Below the pieces are notes generated by a model, which did no database searches, was not told the origin of the DNA, and saw only the letters and a list, made by a program, of their open reading frames with translations. DNA of 64,000 nucleotides from NCBI RefSeq assembly GCF_009905375.1, contig NC_133648.1:25171562-25235561 (forward strand). The letters run 5' to 3'. Source of the DNA: Apium graveolens (taxonomy: Eukaryota > Streptophyta > Magnoliopsida > Apiales > Apiaceae). Below, piece by piece: positions 35,891 to 47,676 of the stretch. Within the stretch, counting starts at the first letter, position 1. Every line of letters starts with the position of its first letter. Both the position numbers and the translations under genes were made by a program.

Positions 35891-38126
35891 TTATGGCTCC
35901 GGGCCATTCTCGGGAAGGAAGCTCGGACAAGGGCCATCGAATTGCTCCGGCTCACCAAGTACGGCCTCGATGTTCTGCTTCGCCTTGATAAAATCCTCGC
36001 AAAAGCTGCCAAAGTCCGCCTCAAGATCCGTTTTTATATGCCTCTCGACAATGATCCAACAACGAGTAATCTTCGAAGCACCAGCACTAGTGATGGCCTT
36101 GTCATACTCCGCAGACTTTTTGTAGGCCTCAATAACCTCAGACTCCGGCCTCACGGATTCCACCTTCTTCCGGAGCTCGGCCATCTTGAACTTCAAGTCA
36201 CCACATTCTTTCTCAGCATTCTCGGCCCGGATTGTCACATCATTAAGATGATTGTTCAATCCGGACAAAGACGTGTCATTAACCGAATTTTGGTCCTTCA
36301 ATTCAGCAAGCTCCATATTCTTCTAAGCAATAGTGGCCTAGGCATGCTTCAGTTTATTATACGAAATAGCAGCAACTCCGGCCATGTAAACACCAAGCTA
36401 CAAAGAAGAAAAGATATATCTCAGAAAGATTTTAAGGAAAAAATAGAAGAAACAGAAGAAGTACAAAAATATTATATACCTGGCCCCACAGACGGGTACA
36501 CTCCTTCATAGTACCATCAAATCCGAATTCGTTCATATCCTTCCACTCAGTCTGAGACGGAATATCGGCCATAAAACGAGCAACTCTGTCATCCAACCTT
36601 GGGCCACTCCTAGCCTGGTGCTCCTCTTTCAGTCCCTTCCTCTTGTCCTCCCCGGACTCAGCACCAAACAGAATCTGAGACTTTTCAGTCTGGGGAGGCT
36701 TCGTCCCAGAACTCCGGAGCCTCTTCCTCCTCCGGACAACATCAATATTGGGCACATATCCCAACGGTTCAATCTCCTCGAGATTCTCGAACTCATCACC
36801 ATCTTCAACATCAGCAACCTTGACCGGACTCCTCTCTTGCTTACCAGACTTCAGCCTCGAAACCGCGTTGCTCTGAGAACCTTTCTCTGGAGGAGGATTA
36901 GAGCCGGACCCTGTGACAAATGCCTTCTTCCTTTGCCTAATGGCAGTTCCCAACCCTTTCAAAGCATCGCTGTAATCCGAAGAAGACATATCTGGTTTAT
37001 AATAAGACAAACCTGTCAAGACAAAAACAAACAGAAAAATTAGTCCGGGTACACTGTAAACAATCAAAAACCAAGTACCAAAAACAACATAGTCCGGGTA
37101 CTTTATAATCCAGACTACAAGGAAAATACTTACACCCTAGCATGTTCATGGTCTTATGATTCATAAACGTATCCCGGGTCAGCTGGAACTCGAGACACTC
37201 ACAAAAGGAAAATATGAGCCGGATAGCATCACCCCAGAGAACAGAGCGAGGAAACCTAGTCTGGAATCCATCAAGTGCTATGTAGGGAAGATAATGCAAG
37301 TCTAAACCCCTCAGCAGAATCAGTTCCCCATTCCAATACTTCAGAGACGACTGTTGGATAACAGGTTTATAGGCATAACCATATCCACACTCTACAGCCC
37401 GAAATCGTAACTCGTACAAGGGCGCCTGGCTAGACTTAACTAAGTTGAAGATATGGTGCTAAAGCCTAAATGTGGACCGAACCTTAAACTTATTGCAATA
37501 AGCAATAAACGAACTCATCCACTTAATCCTATTAGGGGTTATCTGCATAGGAGATAACTTATATTCATTTTTATATAAGTGCTTAGGGAAAAGGTGTCAG
37601 TGTGGAATCCACCCGGACCTAAGATGCTACAACCATACCGGAATAAATCCATCAGCCGGTCTATGATAGATATTCTCTCCGGGCTGAGGCCATCTCCATT
37701 CAATCCGGGGATCTAACTGGAATGCAGCCCGGATAGACGGATCTGGGGCCGCATGGTCCAAAGCAGCATACTCCTCCTTCAGCGGGTACAACTCCTTAAC
37801 AACTATGGTACCATCAATTTTCTGATCAAACTCGGCTTCGTTATACACCCCCGGACCAGCATTTAGCTGTCTCGCATATCCGGACCTGATACTTCTGTAA
37901 TACCAACTATTCTTTATCTTCTCACACCTAGAGGCCCTCCGGAGTGCATGGAACCTTCCTAGTGGATATTTTACCAATTGTCAACTTGGTGATGACATTG
38001 GCATTCGAAGTGGAAGCCTTCTTACCCATCTCAGTCCGGTCAGAGTCAGATGAACAATCAGAGTCAGAAGGTCCCAGATAGCAGGAGATGTAAACTTTGG
38101 CACGAGCTTTAGTCCGGACCATATAC
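35891..38126 (-). CDS. E4 antisense gene: coding exons of a transposase_28-like / coiled-coil protein
   Basis: Minus strand, opposite to E4. ATG at 38120-38122 (MVRTKARAKVY). Exon parts: 38126 to 37134 (with one frameshift at about 37940 and a few stops), 37012 to 36480, and 36397 to 35891. Introns 37133-37013 (GTAAGT...ACAG) and 36479-36398 (GTATAT...GTAG) keep the reading frame. The middle (about 37420-37640) has the PADGFIP...FPKHLY...ITPNRIKW pattern of the putative gypsy-type transposon family (Pfam Transposase_28). The end is a coiled coil (ELAELKDQ to KKVESV). Stops are at former Gln or Trp codons. Antisense ORFs are known in Tat elements such as Grande and Retand; function unknown. 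Confidence 0.7.
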
Positions 38127-38806
38127 CTAAAACAAATGAGATTGGTTAGTCTAAATCCCTACAAATTCTTTATCTTATATCTTATTATGGTCCGGACTAC
38201 CCTATATTCAATTTTATTAAATTATAAGCAACCAATTCGGAGATGTAGACCCCTAGGAGCAAACTACTCCCAATCCCCAATAAACACAAGTCAGCTAAAC
38301 CGCAAAAAAGTCCAGATTATGATTACCATATGCACTCAGAATACAAAACCAACCATCCATACTAGTCTGGAATCAACTATAAATAACCCAAAAATGAAAC
38401 ACCAAGTACGAACTACAAACTACAGTTCGGAATCCGCACCAAAACCCTAAAATCAGAAACATCCTAAACTAAAATCAAACACCAAAACATACACAAGAAA
38501 CCTATATATACACACATTCAAAGATATGGACATAAAAATACCAGAATAATACGAAACCAGAACACAGAAACCAAAGAAAACAATAGTATCACTCAAAACA
38601 AATACAAGGAAAATAACACAATAAATAAAGAAAAAGCTTACAAGTACAGAGATTACGGAGAGATTGGGGACGACCGTGCAACGTTGATAAACTCTCGAGA
38701 TTTCCTATGACAAGCGCTGAGAGCAAGAAGGGAAGAAGAAACAAGAAAAAAAGATATTGGAGAAGAGTAAAAAAGTAAAGAATAGAGGGGGAAACCTTTT
38801 TATAGG
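38127..38806 (-). promoter_or_regulatory. Promoter, leader and leader intron of the E4 antisense gene
   Basis: On the minus strand a TATA box CCTATAAAAAGG lies at about 38807-38796. A leader exon would run to about 38642, where CTTGTAAGC offers a 5' splice site. TTGTTTTAG at 38135-38127 offers the 3' site, 5 bases before the antisense ATG. Splicing is read from signals only. Confidence 0.5.
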
Positions 38807-38989
38807 CACTGTGAATTCTAAAGGCCCATGCCATGTGGCGTAATCTGGGTCGTCCATCCGTAAGTCAATACATAGTTATATATATATACTCAGTAATAAA
38901 TTGTAATCATGAATACAACACATCTTTTCAAACAAACAACAGCTGTAAATATTCAAATAATTGGGGGGGGGGGAATCCCAAAACCATTT

Positions 38990-39835
38990 TAACTTCCAGT
39001 CTGGACTCCGTAACTCAACACAATCCGGACCGGGGAAAAGAAAAGCTCAGTTTCTTCTAAGGACACCCAACCTTAGTCCTGATTGGCTGTACTCAACACA
39101 ATCCAGACGGGGGGGCAAGGAAAGTTCAGTTTCTTCTAAAAACGTCTAACCTTAGTCCTGATTGGCTACACTCAACACAATCCGGGCTGGGGGCAAGAAA
39201 AGCTCTGTTTCTTCTAAAAATGTCCAACCTTAGTCCTGATTGGCTACACTCAACACAATCCAGACTGGGGGAAAGAAAAGTTCAGTTTCTTCTAAAGATA
39301 CCCAACCTTAGTCCTGTTTGGCTGCACTCAACACAATCCAGATTGGGTGCAAGGAAAGCTCTGTTTCTTCTAAAAATGTCCAACCTTAGTCTTGATTGGC
39401 CGCACTCAACACAATCCGGACTGGGGGCAAGGAAAGTTTAGTTTCTTCTAAAGACACCCAGCCTTAGTCCTGATTGGCTACACTCAACACAATCCGGACT
39501 GGGGGCCAAGGAAAGCTCAATTTCTCCTAAAAACGTCCCACCTTAGTCCTGATTGGCTGCACTCAACACAATCCAGACTGGGGGCAAGGAAAGTTCAGTT
39601 TCTTCTAAAGACATCCAACCTTAGTCTTGATTGGCTGCAATCAACACAATCCGGACTGGGGGGCAAGAAAATCTCAGTTTCTTCCGGATTGGCTGCATTC
39701 AACACAATCCGGAATGGGGGAAAAGAAAGCTCAGTTTCTTCTAAATACGCCAACCTTAGTCCTGATTGGCTACACTCAACCCAATCCGAAATGGGGAGCA
39801 AGGAAAGCTCAGTTTCTCCTCACAAGTAATGACTT
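38990..39835 (+). repeat. E4 tandem array 2: about eleven units of about 78 bp
   Basis: Core: CCTTAGTCCTGATTGGCT, then CACTCAACACAATCCGGAC, GGGGGCAAGGAAAG and CAGTTTCTTCTAAA. The ACTCAACACAATCC block is found at about 39011, 39089, 39168, 39247, 39326, 39405, 39480, 39558, 39635, 39688 and 39774; the last units are irregular. Sits just before the polypurine tract. Small ORFs across it are artefacts of the repeat. Confidence 0.92.
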
Positions 39836-39878
39836 ACAAACAATATCAACCTTACTCCCCTATCCAGAAAATCTGCAT

Positions 39879-39896
39879 AAGGGAGTGGGGGGCATA
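39879..39896 (+). other. E4 polypurine tract
   Basis: AAGGGAGTGGGGGGCATA directly precedes the 3' LTR. Confidence 0.8.
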
Positions 39897-40479
39897 CGAT
39901 ATTACATATAGCTCCTAGAAGGACTATGTCTGGACTTCCAGCTCCATTTAGTCCCGCACACAACTAGGCCAGACTAATCTAGTCCTGGCAGCCCAACTTT
40001 GGGAAGTCCCAGCATGTGAGGCACATGTCCAAGCGCGTTATAGGGACAACTGTCATTCATTAATCATGAGAACAATCATGGCACGCGCCAGGAGATCCTT
40101 AGAACATTCCTCAACTAGTCACATCCTGACACATGTAAGGAATCCACCCCATCCAGGTGTCCTCCGCTCCTAGAACCAACAACTACGATTCAAAAGTACC
40201 AACCCCAAAACTCTATCCTTAGGCCATAAATAGCCTAAGAAGATAAGGTTTTGGGGTTAATCACTCTCTTATACTCATATACATACACAACCACCTCTCA
40301 TTTCTATATATCTCTATTTTCCCCAAAAGCAAGTTCTTACTCTCACACCGAAGGCGCCGCGGGATCCAAACCCCCCTTCCGGTGGTGTTTTGTAGGAACC
40401 CCACGACAGCTATACCACTACCGCAGCGAAGGATCCAGGTGCGGCGTCGAAGGAGTGGGCCCGCTACCAGGAGTTATCA
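39897..40479 (+). repeat. E4 3' LTR
   Basis: Same length and order as the 5' LTR. The start is CG where the 5' LTR has TG, a change that destroys the integrase end signal. Ends AGGAGTTATCA. Confidence 0.93.
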
Positions 40480-40524
40480 AAAACTATTCACATAAGAAAC
40501 TTAAAGTATATATAAGAAAAAAAT

Positions 40525-41534
40525 TGTTATTCCCGAACAATCTAACAAAGAATAACAGAAGGGGGTTTGAATGTAATTTTGGCTACTTTTTGAATTTTAA
40601 GAACTGTTCTACTATAAATATATAACTGTGTTTGATTTAGGTAAAGTGCGGAATGAAAGTAGTGAAGAAATCAAACACAAAGTAATTAAATAAAAGTATT
40701 TAAAAACTTTCCGGTGGATTGAATTATTCCACCAGAGATATATATTAATAAGAGAACTCTATGATGCAATGTTTTGCACACGGATGCTTTACAAGTTGAA
40801 CTTTCAAAGAACAGAGAAATTCTTTACAGATATAGCTTTATCTATTTCTATGGTAATTGCTTACTGACTTTGATACTGTTCTACTTGCTACCCTTGGTTT
40901 ATATATCACCAAGTTACATGATAAAAAGATAAACAAATACATGCTTCTTCATTTCTCTATCCAGCATCTTTGAATATATTCAGTTTAGCATGGAAATGGA
41001 AATGCTTATTTATTCTCTAAAACCTGTAAATAGGCTGCCACATTCCATTTGCATACAATCAACACATGTGACTGTCAAGTCACTATCAACTGCTTTTGAA
41101 TTTGATCATCCGTTAAAACTCTGTGGAATCATTCGTTGAGGCTTTTTTGGATCATCCGTTGAGAGTCTGGTTGAACATCCGTTGAAACCTTAGTTGATCA
41201 TCCGTTGAAACCTTGTGGAACATCCATTGAGAGCATCTTCATAGTAGTTAACTCTATTTCACTTATACAAGATTACAGGGCATCTCATATTTACAGTTAG
41301 CCAACCTATCTTGCATATCATTCTAGTAGTCAACATGACTTAAGACATTCTACAATATCTAGTTCTCTAAGGCATTACAATATGCAGAAATGTGATACTA
41401 AACTTATTAAAACATAAGCTACCCTTTCAACGGATGTTAAAGTGATCATCCGTTGAAAGCTATAAACACACTAAGTTAAATCTGCTAAGGTATTTTGTTT
41501 AACTTATTATCAAGTACACAACATATTCCTAACA
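40525..41534 (-). repeat. Solo Sirevirus LTR, 1010 bp, TSD AAAAT
   Basis: Homologous to the E2 5' LTR over its full length (minus-strand TGTTAGGAATATGTTGTG start, CAACCCCC-like end, TATATAAA at 40898-40905). AAAAT flanks it at 40520-40524 and 41535-41539. About eight motif copies (41103-41225 and 41426-41455) read ATCCGTTGA rather than ATCCGTCGG. No internal region remains. Confidence 0.93.
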
Positions 41535-41799
41535 AAAATTCATGTATATTGATAAGTATACTGTAGAAGTACAAATAACAGATATTATTGTCTGATTGTG
41601 GTAACCTCAACTAACTGTGAGGATTACTTGGAGCTGCACCTGTGTTGTAGCTAGCTTCTTGGTATCACCTGGGTCTGTTTCTTGGATCTCAGCTGCGGCT
41701 AACTTGTTATTATCACCTTTGAAAATTTGTCTGCACCCTTTAGCTTTTTATTATCACCAGATTTTGGAATACTTTTGTAGTAAACACCATACACTATGA

Positions 41800-42470
41800 G
41801 CTGAACCACTCCCCAAAAGTCAGAGGAAAAATATATGTCTTTCAAAACAGAAAGATCAGTCACTCTATTCACAGGGCAGATCTTTGGTAGCTGATCAAGT
41901 ATCCAAGACAGAGAAAACCAAACTTCACAAAAAAACAGACATCACCCATAACCACATGGCATCATGATTAGGATGAGAAATTCTCCACATCAGAAAGCAA
42001 ACCAGCATAACAAGTCGCATAATATAATCAATCTGCATAAAAGAAGCAGCATAATTTTAGATTCAGATTTAAGAACTATATCTCAAACTACATTCAGTTT
42101 TATTCAAATTCCCAATGTGCTGTGACCTACATTTGAAAATTATAACTGCAAGAATATGCAGTAGTTCTACCACACGGCAGATCTTTGGTAGCTGATCAAG
42201 AATCCAAGACACAGGAAACCAAACTTCACAAACAATAGACATCATCCATAACCACATGGCGTCATGATTAGGATGAGAAATACTCCACATCAGAAAGCAA
42301 ACCAGCGCAGCAAGTCACATAACTATAATCAATCTACATAAAAGAAGCAACATAATTTTAGATTCAGATTCAAGAACTATAGCTCAAACTACATTCAATT
42401 TTATTCAGACTTTCAATGTGTTGTGACCTACATTTTAAAACTATAACTGTAAGCATATACAGTAGTTCCA
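41800..42470 (-). pseudogene. CSLD-like (cellulose synthase-like D) exon fragment, tandemly doubled
   Basis: Two units of about 300 bp (41876-42175 and 42176-42470) each encode part of a CSLD-type glycosyltransferase. The readable motifs are LVMLVCFLMWRISHPN and DAMWLW, then VCEVWF and [11 protein letters not shown]; unit 1 runs on to [13 protein letters not shown]. This is the first two membrane helices and the start of the cytosolic domain in the family. A likely 3' splice site (TTTATGCAG) precedes each. Unit 1 has a frameshift after MSV. Only this fragment is present, so it is a captured or duplicated piece, on the same strand as the lipase piece. Confidence 0.8.
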
Positions 42471-42948
42471 GAATAGATTGAAGTAATAAACATCAATCAA
42501 TATACTATAACCAAAAACCTAAAATCTAAAATTTGAACTCAAAAATAGCTCAACCACCCAGTCATTAAACAGGAGATGCATTCATAATTATGCAACGAAT
42601 GTCATAGAACAAATACGAAAAACTTAGTTTAAATCATAGAAGCATGAAAAGCATTCCTATTGACGTTACCTAAGCAGTAAGCACAATACACTACTATATA
42701 ATTAGTTGAATTAATTTACGGAGTGATGGTACCTCTTCCACAACTCACAGTGACATTTGCTTTCCATGAGTAAATATAAACCACTTTTGTAATTAGATAG
42801 ACACCAAATATTTGGAATCCCAGATGGGCATATTTATGCCAGCTGAAAGGACAAACTAAATAAACATAAATGAAAAAGGTAGTACCTTTTTTGCCCCATT
42901 TCCGAAGTTTAGCAATGGGTATATCTGTAGTTTTGGCAATAAATCAGT

Positions 42949-43018
42949 TTTTTGAATAATTGAAAGTCCATCATCATCTTAAAATTATACCTACAATCAT
43001 TTGAACAATCAAAGCACA
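42949..43018. repeat. 70-bp direct repeat, left copy
   Basis: Matches 58003-58072 with four differences by eye (TTTTTGAATAATT ... CAATCAAAGCACA). With E5 removed the two copies bracket the lipase block. Confidence 0.85.
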
Positions 43019-44017
43019 AAAGACCCATTTGATACGTGAGAAGTATCTTCATACAATGTCATCATTCTCGTCATGAATATTGAAAATTTAATTATTGTAA
43101 AGAAATAAATGGCACATTGACCAAAGGCCGCAAGTACTGGTGACCCAATAACTCCATTGGCAATCCACCTAAGAAAGAATGAAATTGGTTCTCTGCAGAG
43201 ATATGTACAGTGTACTACTTCTCTGTTAAATAACATCTTTAGATTTTAATATTTTTTTTGCACACTGAGTGCATCTTAAAAAAATCATCACCATTTCTTC
43301 TTCTTCTTCTTCAATTTTTATACTATTTTGTTAATCAAGGTGGAAAATGAATAGACTTGGACATATTATATTTCAGTCTTCTTTCCAAGAAAAGATTAAT
43401 ACTTACCCCATAGAAGAATCAAAAACTCCATGCTGTAAATAAACAACCTTTCGTGCATCACGTCTTCCAAATCACAGTGCAACCATAAATAAATATTGAA
43501 CCCTCAGATAAAAAAATAGCGCTCGAAAGAAAAGTTTGGAATTCAAATACCTAGGAATTTTTTCCAATTAGAGGACATATCCATCAACAGTAACTACACG
43601 AATAACTTCATAGGGATACCTAAAAGATAGTGAACATAGATTCTTTATAACATAACAAAAAGGAGACTGAAACTAAAATCTAAGAATCGTAACAGACATC
43701 ATTGTCAACCCAATAGCAAACCACAATATTTCTAACATAATTTATATATGCATATACACACCCCAAGAGTGGCTTAGACATGTATATTAAATTAGATATG
43801 CTAGATACATATGTAACTGTATGAGATGTCAGGAAATAGTTAATCAAGCTCTCTAGATGTTAATCTTAATTCTTTATGCCTGCTATAAGTTAGGTTTTTA
43901 AAAAATTATGCACCAAATTGAACCCTTACCCTAGCTCTGTTATAACATCTCGGCATGTGCGGGTATCTATATTCAAGGAATCATGAAACCTAACAGTTCT
44001 TGTGGCAGGAGCAGGAT

Positions 44018-47000
44018 TGTAACGCCCCCAAATCCGGGGTCAGGAATCTGGGTCGTCATACCATCCTTCACTCATGTGTAACCTAGTATTGATTCAATAA
44101 TCCAACAGACCCCAATCTCATACTCGCACACACAAGTTATAGTTTTAGAAATGACGTACAAGATGTAATCTTCTTTTATTACACTCGAATGTACTTTACA
44201 GGATCTCAAACAATTATTTATAACCTCTACATGAAGTTACAATAATTACAACTGATATCTTACATCTATCTGATACTCTAGCACACCTGAGACAAAGTTG
44301 CCAGGGATCCTCCTCATGACTGCAAGCGGTCAGGTCCCACACCGGCATACTGGTTATCTGTTGTGTTGTGTCATTTAAAAGAAAGTAAGAGTGAGCTATA
44401 ATGCCCATCATAATAATGTATAGTATGAAAATGACTGTATGATAAACTCACGTAAAACATCATATTTGATAAATACGTTTTCTTCAAAATAGTTTTCCTT
44501 GGTGATACACACCTTCTTATGAAAACAATCCTTTAGTGGATTTCATTAACATGCGAATACCTTATTAGTAAACCCAACACCTAGGCTTGGGTTACGGTAT
44601 TGCATCACAATTCCAATTGAAAGAATAGGACATTCACTGGAGCCACCGTATACGATGATCAGTCGTACTACGGAAATAGTAACCTTTTCTACTAGTAGAA
44701 GGACGAAACCGTCATCCCTTGGGTATCACCCTTGCCACATTTGGGCTACATATCCCATTTTTGGGTATACACATACTTCACAAGTTCCTGAGTACACTGA
44801 GTACCTTCGCCTGCGGTACCTTTGGTAGTCCATCTAGCACACATAGTACCAGAGCCTATCCCTCCCTTGTCCTTTAAAAGAATTCTATCAATCTCGAAAA
44901 CTCGAACCACATCAAAGTTTCCCAAGCGTTTTGCTTGTTGATAGAAATAGCTTATCTCTTTAAGATATAAGTGTATATATATGTATATACGTACTTTCGA
45001 GAATTTCGGAGAAAGTACTAAGGATGTGAGTTGACCGTTGTCAACAGATAATTAATAAGGGGAAAAAGTTTCTTCTCGAAACTATATTCAATATATTAAT
45101 AAGTCGGGATAATATTCACCGACGATCTGAAATTATTCGAATGATATTCTGAAATCAGAATGTATATTTTAAATCAGGATCTATGATTTTTAAATCAATA
45201 ATAAACCCTTTTAAGAATAATAATTAATTAAATAATAATTGATAATAATCAAACCTCGAATGAGTTTACTTTCTAAAAGAATATTTAAAATAATATTCCT
45301 CAACTAGTTTGTGTCTATATAATTAATTAATCTATAATGATTAATCGGTTTTGAAATAATTAATCGTTGGAGTATACTACTCCCATAATAAGGAATAAGT
45401 ATATAGTATTTGTTATTCGAACAATAAAATATAGTTGAGGAAATATGATCGTTAGGAAATCGTTTTAATAAAAGTTCGAGGTGTTTTAATGTTTCGTAAG
45501 TGGACGATGAGTCCCTTTAAAACGTACTACTATGGACTTATAACCATCCAAAACATCTCCGGGATGATTCCCGGGTTTATACTTTATAAAACAAAACTGA
45601 CTGACTCTTGGTCTTACGACTTATACATCACGCTCTACTGTAGCGTTAATATTCTTAAATAAGCACCTCCGGAATACTTCCGGGTTTTCATCAATTTAAC
45701 TGACCGATCCTCGGTCTAAAATATATACACTCCACGCTACTCGCTAGCGTTAACGTTCTCAATTATAAATTCCTCCGGGATACCTCCGGGTTTTTATAAG
45801 CTTACACCGATCGTCTCTCGGTCTAAATATAATATTTCGAACTCGGTATGAACATATACTAGAAATTATCAACTATTGAGTAATGTAATACATCTCAAAC
45901 TTCGTAAAACAGTTTAAAAAAATCTTATGCATATATCACAGTTTTGTAAAATATTCACAACACAACAGTTCTTAAAAGGTAGGGTTTGAAAACTTGCCTC
46001 GGTATCTCGAGGTGGAGGATGTTCTAGGTTCCGGTTGAAAATCTATAACCATAAAATTGGGAAATCATTATTCTCACTTGAAATTTTTATGGCAGTTAGG
46101 AAACTCAATATGTTACTCTATGTAAAAATTTCATGATTTATGAACACATTTAAGTCGATCCTTTATATTTTCAAAGTTCGTGATTCGTAGCAGTTTTTGT
46201 CGCGTAAATCACTTTTAGTAAAACGGCCATAACGTTTGATCCGTAAATCGGAATCAAGCGATTCAAGCACCAAAACGATCCTTATAACATTGTCTATCAT
46301 AAACAAGGGTTATTTTTCAAGAAACTACAGTTTACAACTTCAGAACTTTCTGCAGAAGCTTAAAGTTACGATTCGTTGGTTTTAACAGAGTTACGTTTAC
46401 AATTGGGGTTTCGTTTACACCCTAACTCTTAACACAACCACCAACAATCATCATTTCATCATCAACACACAAACTCCTCTCAATAACATCATGTTCTTGA
46501 GGCAACAACAATCAACCTTAAATCTACTCAACTTAAACTTCAAGATCTCAACAATACCACTTCTTAAACTAAGTTTTCTACCACATACTAGATGGATCAT
46601 AAAAATGAATCTTAAATAAAGTTGGACCAAAGATTTTTACCTTTCTTGAAAGCTTGAGATGTGTTCTTGAGGATGGTGGAGGTTTGGAAGTGCTTGGTAT
46701 GATTTTTAGAACCTAAAACCCCCATTGAAATCAAGAAACCAAAGAGAGGTTACTATTCATACTATTCATTAGTGAGTTTCTTGAATTTATTCCACCTATC
46801 AAACCTTGATAAAAAGAGATGAAAGAATTTTCTTACCTTAGTTTAATTGCTAGGAGGCTTGAAAATTAATTGGATGATTTTACAAGAGCTATAACTTGGA
46901 GATTTGAATTTGAATTCTCCTTCTTTTGTATTAGGGCCGAATGGAAGCATCAATGGGGGTATTTATACTCCTCTTGGTTGCTTAGCTTGGTTGATTTTCT

Positions 47001-47676
47001 AGGTAACTTCTAGGAAATGGGGTGGAAGATCTTGCACTTGATTTTTATTCTCTTAGGTTGAATCCTTGGTTTATTCTTGTTGCAAATCTTAGGGACAAAT
47101 CTTTGGCAGCTTCCTAGAAACTACTTATGTTAGCTTCCTTAGCACATTATTTGGATAGCTTGCTTGATAATCCTATGGTTAGCTTACTATTTGATAAAGT
47201 AACCATGGTTACTCTCTTACCATGGTTTAGTTAGTGCGTTACGTTTATTTAATCGTTTACGCGTTCGCTCGGTCGCTTAAACATTTTCGTAATACTTATT
47301 CGTAAATGGTTCGCGACGTAATTTCTTTCGTATTTATTCCTTTTAATTATCATACTTGAATATTAATCCGTAGGGTTTTAATCTATTAATTATACTGTTA
47401 TTCCCGTAATCCTCGATGAGTCATAAATACTGTCGTTTTTCAAAGTTCATTTTTCTTCGAAAACTAATAGCGTTTACATACACTCATTTAGTACGTATAA
47501 TCGTAATATCAACTCCGAAACTCATTTTCTCATGCACTACATAGTATGGGCTCAAAAGTTTTTCCCGTCTGTCAGGGTTACTATTTATTAAATGTTTTAC
47601 AAGGTCTCAAAAATTCAAGTTATATATTACCATTCATAAAGGTCTTTTACCGATGTCAAAAATTTGGGTTTTTACA
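44018..47676 (-). repeat. E5 3' LTR (3659 bp)
   Basis: On the minus strand it begins TGTAAAAACCCAAATTTTTG and ends GGGGGCGTTACA. Contains no credible ORF. Bounded by the polypurine tract on the internal side and AGGAT outside. Confidence 0.93.

Larger units (their letters stand above)
28204..40479 (+). mobile_element. E4: complete Tat-lineage Ty3/Gypsy element, 12,276 bp, TSD AAAAC
   Basis: Two 583 bp LTRs (28204-28786 and 39897-40479) flank gag, protease, RT, two RNase H domains and integrase, then a 4.9 kb 3' region with two tandem arrays and an antisense gene. AAAAC is present at 28199-28203 and 40480-40484. A second RNase H after the first, the TGGCGC primer-binding site and long non-pol 3' region are Tat/Ogre-group characters. 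All sense genes are broken by stops and shifts. LTR divergence by eye is about 16% over 195 bases, so the insertion is old. Confidence 0.95.

Noticed and set aside
38961..39911. Repetitive ORFs with LSPDWLHSTQSR-type peptides as a protein-coding repeat
   Set aside because: They are translations of the 78-bp tandem array, occur on both strands, and do not stay in one frame.
42949..43018. 70-bp repeats as TSDs or LTRs of a further element
   Set aside because: Too long for TSDs, too short for LTRs, and no TG...CA ends.
44214..44411. Small ORFs in the E5 LTRs as genes
   Set aside because: The corresponding places in the other LTR do not preserve the frames, and composition is that of the LTR.
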